In this document: positions 43,133-52,350 of the stretch, piece by piece
Layout: each line of letters opens with the position of its first letter
How positions within the stretch are numbered: position 1 is the stretch's first letter
NCBI RefSeq assembly: GCF_002104455.1
Contig: NZ_NBOC01000006.1
Coordinates: 1 to 64,000 of the forward strand
Length of the DNA: 64,000 nucleotides
Source of the DNA: Colwellia chukchiensis
GTDB lineage: Bacteria > Pseudomonadota > Gammaproteobacteria > Enterobacterales > Alteromonadaceae
Direction: 5' to 3'
Program-made: the position numbers and the translations under genes
The notes under the pieces: model-generated
Told to the model about the DNA's origin: nothing
Databases searched by the model: none
Seen by the model: the letters and a program-made list of their open reading frames with translations, nothing else

Positions 43133-45169
43133 TTATTTTTTCGCAACTTTACCTAAAGAAACTAAGTCAAAGGTGATTTTTGCTGTTTCATCTAAAAATG
43201 GATCTAGCGTTTCTAGATCTTCGGGTAAGTCATCTAAACTTGCTACTTTTTCTTTTCCTAACATCACTAGTCTTTCATTGGCCCTTAATAGCTGCTTAGC
43301 TTTACGCTCAGCGCGCTTTTGCTTTCGCTTGGCCAGATTCAATGATATGGATTTATCATCTTTTTCTGCCTTATATTCTTCGATATCCGACAGTAAATAA
43401 CTAAATTCTTTATTTTCAGTAATTCGTGCCTGATGTAGTGCCGTTAAATATGAGACATCTTGGCTAATGTCGTTCAGTTTTCGGTAACGCGCTTTAGGGA
43501 TCTGATCCCAAGGTAAAGCGTTTTCTTCTTTACTTTCTCCCCAATCTTCTGGGTCGATAGCCGATGGAAATGCAATATCAGGTAACACACCTCGATGCTG
43601 AGTACTGCCGCCATTGATGCGATAAAATTTAGCTATCGTAAACTGAATGCTGCCAAAAGGATTTTCATACAAGTCATAAACACGACCTAAGCCCCTATGC
43701 TGTTGTACTGTTCCTTTACCAAATGTATGCTCACCAACGATAACCCCTCGACCATAGTCTTGGATTGCTGCTGAAAAGATTTCTGACGCTGATGCACTAT
43801 AACGGTCAACCATCACGGTTAATGGACCATCATAATAACTTATACCATCTTTATCGCTATTAATTTGTACACGATTGGCACCATCGCGCACTTGCACCAC
43901 AGGACCCTTATCAATAAATAAGCCGGTCAATAAGGTTGCTTCTGTTAATGAACCACCGCCATTGCCTCTAAGATCAACGATAATACCTGCTACATTTTCA
44001 TCTTTTAGTTTTGCGAGTTCTAATTTCACATCGCGCGCAAGATTATTATAAAAACTTGGGATCGTGATCACACCGAGTTTTTGAGCGTTTTCACCGTCGG
44101 TTTTTTCAAAGTAAACCTCAGATTTTGCCGCTCGGTCTTCAAGCTTTATCTTATCTCTAACGATAGACACCACTTTAATGCTGCTATCATCTTCGGCATC
44201 AGCGCCTAAAACTTGTAACCTGACTTTGCTACCTTTAGGGCCTTTAATCAACTCCACAACATCATCTAAGCGCCAGCCAATAACATCGACAAACTCTTCA
44301 TCATCTTGTGAAACACCGACAATACGATCTTTAGGTTTCAAGGCATTTGACTTATCGGCGGGGCCGCCAGAAACAACACTTTGAATTACCGTATAATCTT
44401 CTTCAGCCCGCAAAACGGCACCAATCCCTTCTAACGATAAATTCATTTCCATTTGAAAGCGTTCAGCATTACGCGGCGATAAATATGACGTATGTGGCTC
44501 AACTACGCGTGCAAAGCTGTTCATCACGAGTTGAAATACATCTTCACTTTCACTTTGCTTTAATCGCTTGATAGCATATCGATAACGTTTACCTAAAATT
44601 TCTTGTACTTTTTCCCACTCTTTGCCGGTTAATGTTAAGTTAAGGGCATCATACTTTACTTTTTTGCGCCATAATTCGTTGAGCTCAGCAATAGAGCTTG
44701 GCCACGGCGCATTTTCGCGGTCAAAGTTATAATATTCATCTAACTCAAAGTTAAAGCCTTTTTCGCTGGCTAATAAACCTAAGGCATATTCATAGCGTTC
44801 TAAACGGCGTTGCAAATTTAAGTTGTATATTTCATACGCAATATCGAGTTTACCGCGGGCAATAACGGTATCAAATTCATCACGATATTGTTCAAAATTT
44901 TCTATATCTGAGGATAGAAAAACATTGCGCGCATAATCTAGTTGCTTAAGGTAACGATCGAATATTTGCGCTGAAAGTTCATCATCAATCGATATTTTTT
45001 TGTAATGTGCTCGCGTAAATTGCGCCGCTATGCGCTTAGTTGCGGTCGCATGTTGACTTTCCGGCACTAACACCGGTAAGTTGAGATTATCTTGTTGCTT
45101 TTCTGCTAATAAAGAGAAACTGGCAAGTGATAACGCTACCGCAGCGGCTATACGACCAAATTTATGCAT
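43133..45169 (-). CDS. prc: Carboxy-terminal (tail-specific) protease Prc
   Basis: A 678-aa periplasmic S41 protease that trims C-termini of periplasmic and outer-membrane proteins and tunes peptidoglycan hydrolases. ATG 45169 (MHKFGRIAAAV) has GGAG 7 bases upstream and gives a good signal peptide ending FSLLA-EK. A PDZ domain lies at about 235-320 (LEGIGAVLRAEEDYTVIQSVV); the catalytic Ser is in VDRYSASASEIFSAA and the Lys in HTFGKGTVQ. Length matches E. coli Prc. It lies 15 bp after proQ, the E. coli gene order. Confidence 0.95.
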   Translation of the reverse strand: MHKFGRIAAAVALSLASFSLLAEKQQDNLNLPVLVPESQHATATKRIAAQFTRAHYKKISIDDELSAQIFDRYLKQLDYARNVFLSSDIENFEQYRDEFDTVIARGKLDIAYEIYNLNLQRRLERYEYALGLLASEKGFNFELDEYYNFDRENAPWPSSIAELNELWRKKVKYDALNLTLTGKEWEKVQEILGKRYRYAIKRLKQSESEDVFQLVMNSFARVVEPHTSYLSPRNAERFQMEMNLSLEGIGAVLRAEEDYTVIQSVVSGGPADKSNALKPKDRIVGVSQDDEEFVDVIGWRLDDVVELIKGPKGSKVRLQVLGADAEDDSSIKVVSIVRDKIKLEDRAAKSEVYFEKTDGENAQKLGVITIPSFYNNLARDVKLELAKLKDENVAGIIVDLRGNGGGSLTEATLLTGLFIDKGPVVQVRDGANRVQINSDKDGISYYDGPLTVMVDRYSASASEIFSAAIQDYGRGVIVGEHTFGKGTVQQHRGLGRVYDLYENPFGSIQFTIAKFYRINGGSTQHRGVLPDIAFPSAIDPEDWGESKEENALPWDQIPKARYRKLNDISQDVSYLTALHQARITENKEFSYLLSDIEEYKAEKDDKSISLNLAKRKQKRAERKAKQLLRANERLVMLGKEKVASLDDLPEDLETLDPFLDETAKITFDLVSLGKVAKK

Positions 45170-45184
45170 GCACATACTCCAAAC

Positions 45185-45919
45185 TTATTCTGTAAAAATA
45201 TTTTTAACTTGTGTTTTAACAACCATACCTGAGTTCAACTGCACACTAACATCTGTGCCTGACACTTCAGTTATCACCGCATCCATGGACGATTGACCTA
45301 GCTGTACCTTGACACTTTTACCTACCATTACATTGGCAGTTTCAAGAGGCTTAAGTTTAACAGCTGCCTTTGCTGGTGTTCGTTTGCTTGCTTTAACGGC
45401 ATTAAACTTTTCTTTACGCTGACCCGCTTTCGGCGCGGCCTCGTCACTTCCTTTAGCAGCCTGCTTATTGCTTTTATTACTATAAGGCTTCTTCGCGGTT
45501 TTATCTTTAGGCTTATTGTTACCAAATTTTTCTTGGCTTTCTTTTAAGGTTTTACTGGCGTAATCCGCTTGCTCTTGATCAACTTCAGCAGCCTGATTAC
45601 CATCAATATCAACACGAAAGCTCCCTACTTTAACCGCTTTTAAGTATCGCCAGCTGCTCGTGTAATGCCTAAGTGCTTGGCGTAACCGAGTTTTACTCAC
45701 AGTCTCATCGTCGGCAAGTTTTTCTGCTAAGTCTTGAAAAATACCTATTTTTAGTGGCTTTGCGTGGCCTGCAACCGAAAAGCAGGCAGGAAACTTTTCT
45801 GCCAAATAAGCAATAATTTCTTTCGTGCTCATTCGCTTAACTTCTGTTTCAACCGCTGAGTTTGTGTCTTCGGTTGCCGTTTCTACCACTTTAACTTCAC
45901 TTTCTGCTTTATTTTCCAT
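45185..45919 (-). CDS. proQ: RNA chaperone ProQ
   Basis: A 244-aa FinO-domain RNA-binding protein acting with sRNAs and mRNA 3' ends. ATG 45919 (MENKAES) is used; the open extension to 45994 overlaps the upstream gene. The FinO domain is at about 28-140 (TKEIIAYLAEKFPACFSV, PLKIGIFQDL, TRLRQALRHYTSSWRYLKAV, R.DIDGN), followed by a basic Lys/Ala/Pro linker and a Tudor-like C-terminal domain (VMVGKSVKVQLGQSSMDAVITEV). The start codon lacks a strong Shine-Dalgarno. Forms an operon with msrC, the 95-aa unknown and prc. Confidence 0.93.
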   Translation of the reverse strand: MENKAESEVKVVETATEDTNSAVETEVKRMSTKEIIAYLAEKFPACFSVAGHAKPLKIGIFQDLAEKLADDETVSKTRLRQALRHYTSSWRYLKAVKVGSFRVDIDGNQAAEVDQEQADYASKTLKESQEKFGNNKPKDKTAKKPYSNKSNKQAAKGSDEAAPKAGQRKEKFNAVKASKRTPAKAAVKLKPLETANVMVGKSVKVQLGQSSMDAVITEVSGTDVSVQLNSGMVVKTQVKNIFTE

Positions 45920-45939
45920 AAATACAACTTTTAAAAATT

Positions 45940-46227
45940 TTAATTTTGCTCTGCAAGATATTGTTCGCGATTTTCCAACACATGTCGGCACCAATCATAA
46001 ATATCTTCACTTTCAATTTCAGCTAGGGCTTCTTGCCCTATCCACGTATCCCACACCAGAGACAACAAACTTGCCAACACCTCTGGTGCAATGTCTTCTT
46101 CTGCTAAGTCATATATTGTATGATAAATTTCATTTATACGCTCGGCAACGAGATCTTCATGACCGTCCCAATCACCCACGACTGCCGGCGAAACTAAATA
46201 GTCATGAATAACTACAAATTCTTTCAC
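45940..46227 (-). CDS. Small acidic protein between msrC and proQ
   Basis: A 95-aa acidic protein (MKEFVVIHDYLVSPAVVGDWDGHEDLVAERINEIYHTIYDL...) with no signal or membrane segment, probably helical. I do not recognise the family. Its ATG overlaps the msrC stop (ATGA), showing translational coupling, and it ends 20 bp before proQ. E. coli has msrC directly next to proQ, so this is an added member of the operon. Its tight coupling suggests a real function, but none can be named. Confidence 0.75.
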   Translation of the reverse strand: MKEFVVIHDYLVSPAVVGDWDGHEDLVAERINEIYHTIYDLAEEDIAPEVLASLLSLVWDTWIGQEALAEIESEDIYDWCRHVLENREQYLAEQN

Positions 46228-46703
46228 AAGTTTACCACGCCATGCTTAATCATAACATCTTCGAACAAGCGGACTATTTTTTCTAAGCCCTGCTGATCTT
46301 CATTGTCAAATCGGTTAAAAGCGATACTATCGATATCCAGTACCGCAATTACTTTGTTGTTTAACATTATTGGCAAAACTATTTCTGCATTGCTACGAGC
46401 ATCACAAGCAATGTGACCATCAAAACTATGCACGTCATCTATGCGTTGTACCTGATTTAACGCCGCTGCTGTTCCACAAACGCCCCGCGCTAGCGGAATA
46501 CGAATACAGGCAACTTTACCTTGAAAAGGGCCAAGCACTAACTCTTCGTTTAGCAGACGATAAAAACCAACCCAGTTCACATCACTTAATTGTTCAAACA
46601 ACAAAGCACTGACATTAGCCATATTGGCAATGACGTCGGCTTCATCACTGATCAAAGCTTCTACTTGCTGATACAAGTCACGATAAAAGGTAATTTTTGA
46701 CAT
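46224..46703 (-). CDS. msrC: Free methionine-(R)-sulfoxide reductase (GAF domain)
   Basis: A 159-aa GAF-fold enzyme reducing free Met-(R)-sulfoxide. Cys66, Cys76 and Cys100 have the 10- and 24-residue spacing of the three catalytic cysteines of E. coli MsrC (YebR). NWVGFY, GPFQGKVAC, RGVCGTAA and HIACDARSNAEIVLP match the family. First gene of the msrC-unknown-proQ-prc operon, linking methionine repair, RNA regulation and envelope proteolysis only by position. Confidence 0.93.
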   Translation of the reverse strand: MSKITFYRDLYQQVEALISDEADVIANMANVSALLFEQLSDVNWVGFYRLLNEELVLGPFQGKVACIRIPLARGVCGTAAALNQVQRIDDVHSFDGHIACDARSNAEIVLPIMLNNKVIAVLDIDSIAFNRFDNEDQQGLEKIVRLFEDVMIKHGVVNL

Positions 46704-46910
46704 AAATGCTTACGCCTAACTAAAAACGCATAACATACCCTGATAACGTACGAAATTAAAGTGCTATCAGTCTCATTTGGCTATTATCTGTCAATTAATT
46801 TTATTTCGTGGTTTAAATTTTGACTTTATGCTTCATTTATTGCTAATCGAGTACTTTTTGCTTGGTTCACCAGTGAGTATTATCTTGCCGGCGCGCTTTT
46901 GAATGCAAAT

Positions 46911-46948
46911 AAAAAATCGCTGCGACAATATCGTCTAACAGCGATTTT
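46911..46948 (-). terminator. Intrinsic terminator after prpF
   Basis: On the minus strand AAAATCGCTG, a 16-base loop, CAGCGATTTTTT. It lies 40 bp past the prpF stop and ends the propionate operon. Confidence 0.85.
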
Positions 46949-46988
46949 CAATTGCTACCCAATCAACGATAATTTCAATAGCTAAAGC

Positions 46989-48197
46989 TTAAAATGAATC
47001 AGCAGGGATTCGTACCCAACCTTCCATCAGCACACGCGCACTGCGGCTCATGATCGCTTTATTTACCGTCCAGTTGCCATTGTCCATTGTTGCCTGTGCA
47101 CCAACTTTTAAGGTGCCAGATGGATGACCAAACACAACTGAGTCGCGATCGCCCCCACCGGCAGCTAAGTTTACCACAGTACCAGGGATTGCAGCCGCCG
47201 TGCCAATGGCAACAGCTGCTGTTCCCATCATGGCATGATGCAATTTCCCCATAGACAATGCCCGAACATTTAAATCAATGTTGTCAGCCGATACCGATTT
47301 ATGGCTAGAGGTAATATAATCTTGTGCCGGCCCGACAAAGGCCACTTTCGGCGTATGTTGGCGTTGTGCGGCTTCACTGACATCACGAATGAGCCCCATT
47401 TTTATCGCCCCAGCGGCACGAATCGCTTCAAAGTAAGCTAACGCCGTCTGATCATTATTAATATGCTGCTGCAACTCTGTGCCTTGATACCCTATTTCAT
47501 CGGCATTGAGAAAAATCGTAGGAATGCCGGCACTGATCATTGTCGCAGTTAATGTTTTAGCTTTATGCTCACCAAACGCGGGAATTTCTAACTTATCAAT
47601 AACATTGCCAGTGGGAAACATGGCTTCTGAGGGATCAACTGGTGCAATAAACTCCACTGGAACCTCTGCGGCTGGGAATGTAACACCGTCAAGCTCAAAG
47701 TCACCGGTTTCTTGTACTTGTCCATTAGTGATAGGTACATGCGCAATAATGGTTTTAGCAATATTTTTCTGCCAAATACGCACCGTACAAATACCATTAG
47801 TCGGTATTTTATGCTTATCGACCAACCCTGACATAATAGCAAAAGAACCAACGGCTGCAGTTAAATTGCCACAGTTACCACTCCAGTCGACAAATGCTTT
47901 ATCAATCGCCACTTGACCAAATAAATAATCCACATCATGCCCAGCTTCACTGCTCGCTGATAAAATAACTGTTTTACTGGTGCTTGAGGTCGCCCCGCCC
48001 ATACCATCGGTTTGTTTACCATAAGGATCTGGGCTGCCGATCACTCTCAACAGCATATTGTCTCGTGCGGGCCCTGGCGCTTGGCAACGCTCGGGCAAAT
48101 CGGCAAGATTAAAAAATACCCCTTTGGAAGTACCACCGCGCATATAAGTTGCGGGAATTTTAACCTGAGCTAAGTGTACTTGAGGATCATCAGACAT
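46989..48197 (-). CDS. prpF: 2-methylaconitate cis-trans isomerase PrpF
   Basis: A 402-aa diaminopimelate-epimerase-fold enzyme converting the 2-methylaconitate isomer made by AcnD into the isomer that aconitase can hydrate. MRGGTSKGVFF at the start, IGSPDPYGKQTDGMGGATSSTSK, DWSGNCGNLTAAVG, and HHAMMGTAAVAIGTAAAIPGT are PrpF hallmarks. Last gene of the operon; an inverted repeat separates it from acnD. Confidence 0.95.
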   Translation of the reverse strand: MSDDPQVHLAQVKIPATYMRGGTSKGVFFNLADLPERCQAPGPARDNMLLRVIGSPDPYGKQTDGMGGATSSTSKTVILSASSEAGHDVDYLFGQVAIDKAFVDWSGNCGNLTAAVGSFAIMSGLVDKHKIPTNGICTVRIWQKNIAKTIIAHVPITNGQVQETGDFELDGVTFPAAEVPVEFIAPVDPSEAMFPTGNVIDKLEIPAFGEHKAKTLTATMISAGIPTIFLNADEIGYQGTELQQHINNDQTALAYFEAIRAAGAIKMGLIRDVSEAAQRQHTPKVAFVGPAQDYITSSHKSVSADNIDLNVRALSMGKLHHAMMGTAAVAIGTAAAIPGTVVNLAAGGGDRDSVVFGHPSGTLKVGAQATMDNGNWTVNKAIMSRSARVLMEGWVRIPADSF

Positions 48198-48225
48198 GAT
48201 CGACTCCTTGAATTAATTAACGATA

Positions 48226-48261
48226 AAATGGCACAGTATCGGTTCTTATACTGTGCCATTT
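48226..48261 (-). repeat. Hairpin between acnD and prpF
   Basis: AAATGGCACAGTAT, an 8-base loop, ATACTGTGCCATTT: a perfect 14-bp stem in the 114-bp gap. It lacks a T-run long enough for an efficient terminator, so it is more likely an mRNA-stability or processing element. Confidence 0.55.
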
Positions 48262-48311
48262 GTTGTGGTTATGCTATGTGCTAAGTCATGCTAGCCATAG
48301 GGTTAACAAAC

Positions 48312-50930
48312 CTAACTGGCTGACTTTAAAAAGTCGTTAGCAAACTTTTGTAATACCCCGCCAGCGCTGTAAACTGACACTTCATCTGCGGTATCAAGTC
48401 GGCACTTGACTGGAATTTCTACCACTGCACCATTTTTACGGGTCATGATCACTGTCATCATTCCGCCTGCTGCAGGCGCGCCAAGTACATCATAAGTTTC
48501 AGAGCCATCTATTTGATAACTGTGACGAGTTTTACCGTTAGCAAACTCCAAAGGAAGTACGCCCATGCCTACTAAGTTAGTTCTGTGAATACGCTCAAAC
48601 CCTTCGGCAACAATCACTTCAACACCCGCTAAGCGCACACCTTTTGCCGCCCAGTCGCGTGATGAACCTTGGCCATAATCTGCCCCTGCAATAATAATTA
48701 ACGGCTGCTTACGGGCCATATAAGTTTCAATGGCTTCCCACATGCGTGACTCTGTGCCTTCAGGCTCTATACGGGTTAACGAGCCTTGCTTTACATCTCC
48801 GTTATCGTCTTTACACATTTCGTTAAACAATTTCGGGTTAGCAAAGGTTGCACGTTGTGCCGTTAAGTGGTCACCACGATGAGTGGCATAAGAATTAAAG
48901 TCAGCTTCAGGAACCCCCATTTTGTGCAAATAAGCGCCAGCGGCACTGTTCAGTTGAATGGCATTAGAGGGTGACAAATGATCGGTTGTGATGTTATCAC
49001 CTAATACTGCTAATGGCCGCATGCCTTTCATAGTTCGCTCGCCCGCCAATGCACCTTCCCAGTACGGTGGACGACGAATATATGTGCTTTTTTCATCCCA
49101 GTCGTACAAGGGACTTTTAGCAGGTTCAAATGAGCCTAAATCAAACATTGGTGTGTAAACTTTTTTGAATTGCTCTGGTTTAACGTTAGCGGCAACAATT
49201 GCATCAATAGCTTCATCACTTGGCCAAATATCTTTTAAGGTAATATCATTACCACTTTTATCTTGCCCTAAAACATCTTTTTCGATATCAAAGCGTATAG
49301 TACCTGCAATCGCATAAGCAACCACCAGCGGCGGTGATGCCAAAAACGCTTGTTTTGCATAAGGGTGAATACGACCATCAAAATTTCGGTTACCCGATAA
49401 TACGGCGGTTGAATATAAATCTCGCTCGATCAGCTCTTGTTGTATTTTAGGGTCTAAAGCGCCACTCATGCCGTTACAGGTGGTACAAGCATAGCCGACA
49501 ATACCAAAACCAAGTTTTTCCATTTCGGGTAACAAACCGGCTTCTTCAAGATATAACTTAGCCACTTTTGAGCCTGGCGCAAATGATGATTTCACCCAAG
49601 GTTTACGCACTAAGCCTAATTCGTTTGCTTTTTTGGCAATCAGACCCGCTGCTACCACGTTACGCGGGTTAGAAGTATTTGTACATGAGGTAATTGCGGC
49701 AATAATGATCGCGCCATCAGGCATTTCGCCATTTGCTTCTTGTGCATTGCAACTTGCTAAGTCTTTTGCAATATTTTTCTCAGCAAGGTCTGCGGTTGCT
49801 AATCGACGGTGTGGGTTTGACGGTCCGGCTAAATTACGACAAACACTTGATAAGTCAAACTCTAAAACACGTGGGTATTTGGCTTCAACTAAGTCATCGG
49901 CCCAAAGCCCCGTGTGCTTGGCATAAGTTTCCACCAACGCCACTTGCTCTGGCTCACGGCCTGTTATTTTTAAATAATCTATGGTTTGCTCGTCAATATA
50001 AAACATCCCAGCTGATGCGCCATATTCTGGTGTCATATTTGAAATCGTGGCACGATCGCCTATGGTCAGGCTTTTTGCCCCTTCACCAAAGAATTCTAGG
50101 TAGGCAGACACGACTTTTTCAGCGCGCAAAAACTCGGTGATCGCTAAAACAATATCAGTGGCAGTTATTCCCGGTTGACGCTGACCAGTAAGCTTGACGC
50201 CAACAATATTAGGTAAACGCATCATTGACGGCCTGCCAAGCATAACAGTTTCTGCTTCTAAGCCCCCCACCCCTATGGCAATAACACCTAAGGCATCAAT
50301 ATGCGGGGTATGGCTATCGGTCCCAACACAGGTATCAGGAAACGCGACACCATCGCGCGCTTGAATAACAGGCGACATCTTTTCTAAATTAATTTGATGC
50401 ATAATGCCGTTACCGGCGGGGATAACATCAACATTTTTAAACGCTGTTTTAGTCCATTCAATAAAGTGAAATCTATCTTTGTTACGGCGATCTTCAATGG
50501 CGCGATTCTTATCAAACGCATCAGGATCACAGCCGGCTGCTTCTACCGCTAAGGAGTGATCAACGATTAACTGTGTCGGAACCACAGGGTTGACCTTGGC
50601 AGGATCGCCACCTTGCTCAGCAATAGCATCGCGAAGCCCGGCTAAATCTACCAAAGCTGTTTGCCCTAAAATATCATGGCAGACCACTCGCGCCGGATAC
50701 CAAGGAAAGTCAAGATCTTGCTTACCATCAATAATTTGCTTTAATGAGTCGGTTAATGTTTTTGGATCACAACGTCTAACCAATTGTTCAGCCAGTACGC
50801 GAGAGGTATAGGGAAGCGTTTTATATGCGCCGGGTTTAATGTTTTCTACAGCTTCACGGGTATCAAAAAAATCAATACCAACACCATTATTTTTATAACC
50901 TGGTAAAGGTTTGCGGTAATCATAATTCAT
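48312..50930 (-). CDS. acnD: 2-methylcitrate dehydratase AcnD (Fe/S type)
   Basis: An 872-aa aconitase-superfamily enzyme dehydrating 2-methylcitrate in propionate breakdown. Cluster cysteines lie in ITSCTNTSNPRN and YACTTCNGMSGAL; substrate motifs include DSHTPHIDALGVIAIGVGGLEAE, NRNFDGR and YGQGSSRDWAAKG. AcnD needs PrpF to correct its product, and the two genes are adjacent. It replaces the iron-independent PrpD of enterobacteria. The Shine-Dalgarno is weak. Confidence 0.95.
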   Translation of the reverse strand: MNYDYRKPLPGYKNNGVGIDFFDTREAVENIKPGAYKTLPYTSRVLAEQLVRRCDPKTLTDSLKQIIDGKQDLDFPWYPARVVCHDILGQTALVDLAGLRDAIAEQGGDPAKVNPVVPTQLIVDHSLAVEAAGCDPDAFDKNRAIEDRRNKDRFHFIEWTKTAFKNVDVIPAGNGIMHQINLEKMSPVIQARDGVAFPDTCVGTDSHTPHIDALGVIAIGVGGLEAETVMLGRPSMMRLPNIVGVKLTGQRQPGITATDIVLAITEFLRAEKVVSAYLEFFGEGAKSLTIGDRATISNMTPEYGASAGMFYIDEQTIDYLKITGREPEQVALVETYAKHTGLWADDLVEAKYPRVLEFDLSSVCRNLAGPSNPHRRLATADLAEKNIAKDLASCNAQEANGEMPDGAIIIAAITSCTNTSNPRNVVAAGLIAKKANELGLVRKPWVKSSFAPGSKVAKLYLEEAGLLPEMEKLGFGIVGYACTTCNGMSGALDPKIQQELIERDLYSTAVLSGNRNFDGRIHPYAKQAFLASPPLVVAYAIAGTIRFDIEKDVLGQDKSGNDITLKDIWPSDEAIDAIVAANVKPEQFKKVYTPMFDLGSFEPAKSPLYDWDEKSTYIRRPPYWEGALAGERTMKGMRPLAVLGDNITTDHLSPSNAIQLNSAAGAYLHKMGVPEADFNSYATHRGDHLTAQRATFANPKLFNEMCKDDNGDVKQGSLTRIEPEGTESRMWEAIETYMARKQPLIIIAGADYGQGSSRDWAAKGVRLAGVEVIVAEGFERIHRTNLVGMGVLPLEFANGKTRHSYQIDGSETYDVLGAPAAGGMMTVIMTRKNGAVVEIPVKCRLDTADEVSVYSAGGVLQKFANDFLKSAS

Positions 50931-51023
50931 AATTTATTTCACATGCTCTGTTAGATGATAAAGGCTTACATTTAAATATCGCCAGCCTTTAAGTAATAAA
51001 TAAAGTAGACTCAAAAACAAAAT

Positions 51024-51051
51024 CAGTGTCTAGCGCGGTGACTAGACACTG
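51024..51051 (-). repeat. Hairpin between prpC and acnD
   Basis: CAGTGTCTAG, an 8-base loop, CTAGACACTG: a perfect 10-bp stem in the 212-bp gap. No T-run follows on the minus strand. Probably an intra-operon stability element. Confidence 0.5.
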
Positions 51052-51142
51052 AGGCTTTCGGCATTTTCAAAGCAAATAGGCCACTCTTTATTGTTGAGCT
51101 AACACTTATCAGTTTGAAATTGCCGTACAGAGTTAGCCTTAT

Positions 51143-52270
51143 CTATCTTTCTGAGATTGCGACAACTTTGCGTGGCGCTGCGCCAATATAGTCAGCTGAA
51201 GGGCGAATAATACGGTTATTGGCTCTTTGCTCCATAACGTGCGCAGCCCAACCTGTTAAACGCGAACAAACAAAAATAGGCGTAAACAGTTTCGTTGGAA
51301 TGCCCATATAGTTATAGGTAGAAGCGTGAAAGAAGTCAGCATTACAAAATAGTTTTTTGCTTTCCCACATAAACTCTTCACACGCCACTGAAATATCATA
51401 TAGCGAGGTATCGCCATTCTCCGCGGCTAATTTTTCTGACCAGGCTTTAATGATCACATTACGCGGATCTGAGGTACTATAAACCGCATGACCAAAGCCC
51501 ATAATTTTTTCTTTGCGCGCTAGCATTCCGGCCATTTTTTCTTTTGCATCCGCCGGAGACTCGAACTTTTCAATCATATCCATTGCTGCTTCATTGGCAC
51601 CACCATGCAAAGGACCGCGTAAAGTACCAATAGCGCCGGTGATACACGAAAACATATCTGACAATGTTGACGCACAAACACGGGCGGTAAAGGTCGACGC
51701 GTTAAACTCATGCTCAGCATATAATATTAACGATACATCCATAACACGACGATGTTGGGCTGAAGGCTCTGTACCATTTAACAATCGTAAAAAATGCCCA
51801 GCAAGCGAGTCTTCTTCAGTAACACAGTCAATTTCTACTTGCTCATGACTATATTTATACCAATAACACATGATGGCTGGAAACGCGGCTAATAAGCGAT
51901 TAGCTGCTTGTTGTTGCTCAGAAAAGTCTTGCTCTGGCTCTAAATTTCCTAAAAATGAACAACCGGTGCGCATAACATCCATTGGGTGTGTTTCTTTAGG
52001 AATAAGCTTTAATACTGACTTTAATGCTGGTGGTAAATCGCGCATAGCAAATAGCTCTGCTTTATAACTTGCCAGCTCTTTTTCATTGGGTAGTTCACCG
52101 TTAAAAAGTAAATAGGCCACTTCTTCAAATGTCGCATTTTCAGCTAAATCTGCAACATCATAGCCACAGTAGGTTAAGCCTGAGCCTGATTTTCCTACAG
52201 TACATAAAGCTGTTTCACCTGCACTTTGGCCGCGTAAGCCAGCACCTGATAATTTTTTCTCTGTCATCAT
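51143..52270 (-). CDS. prpC: 2-methylcitrate synthase
   Basis: A 375-aa citrate-synthase-family enzyme condensing propionyl-CoA with oxaloacetate. GLRGQSAGETALCTVGKSGSGLTYCGYDVADLA at the N-terminus is typical of PrpC; catalytic residues lie in LHGGANEAAMDMIE (His), MGFGHAVYSTSDPRN (His) and NADFFHASTYNYMGIP (Asp). GAGGAAAG precedes two adjacent ATG codons, either of which may be used. Confidence 0.95.
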   Translation of the reverse strand: MMTEKKLSGAGLRGQSAGETALCTVGKSGSGLTYCGYDVADLAENATFEEVAYLLFNGELPNEKELASYKAELFAMRDLPPALKSVLKLIPKETHPMDVMRTGCSFLGNLEPEQDFSEQQQAANRLLAAFPAIMCYWYKYSHEQVEIDCVTEEDSLAGHFLRLLNGTEPSAQHRRVMDVSLILYAEHEFNASTFTARVCASTLSDMFSCITGAIGTLRGPLHGGANEAAMDMIEKFESPADAKEKMAGMLARKEKIMGFGHAVYSTSDPRNVIIKAWSEKLAAENGDTSLYDISVACEEFMWESKKLFCNADFFHASTYNYMGIPTKLFTPIFVCSRLTGWAAHVMEQRANNRIIRPSADYIGAAPRKVVAISER

Positions 52271-52287
52271 TCTTTCCTCTCATCCTT

Positions 52288-52307
52288 TAACAACAAGTGA
52301 GTTGTTA
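52288..52307 (-). repeat. Small hairpin between prpB and prpC
   Basis: TAACAAC, a 6-base loop, GTTGTTA, a 7-bp stem in the 80-bp gap. Weaker than the other two intra-operon hairpins and A/T-rich. Confidence 0.35.
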
Positions 52308-52350
52308 TTAATGGTTAAATTAATTCTCGTCTAGGTTATTGTTATCGCGA

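Noticed and set aside
47506-47916. 136-codon plus-strand open frame opposite prpF
   Set aside because: Antisense shadow of a clear enzyme gene.
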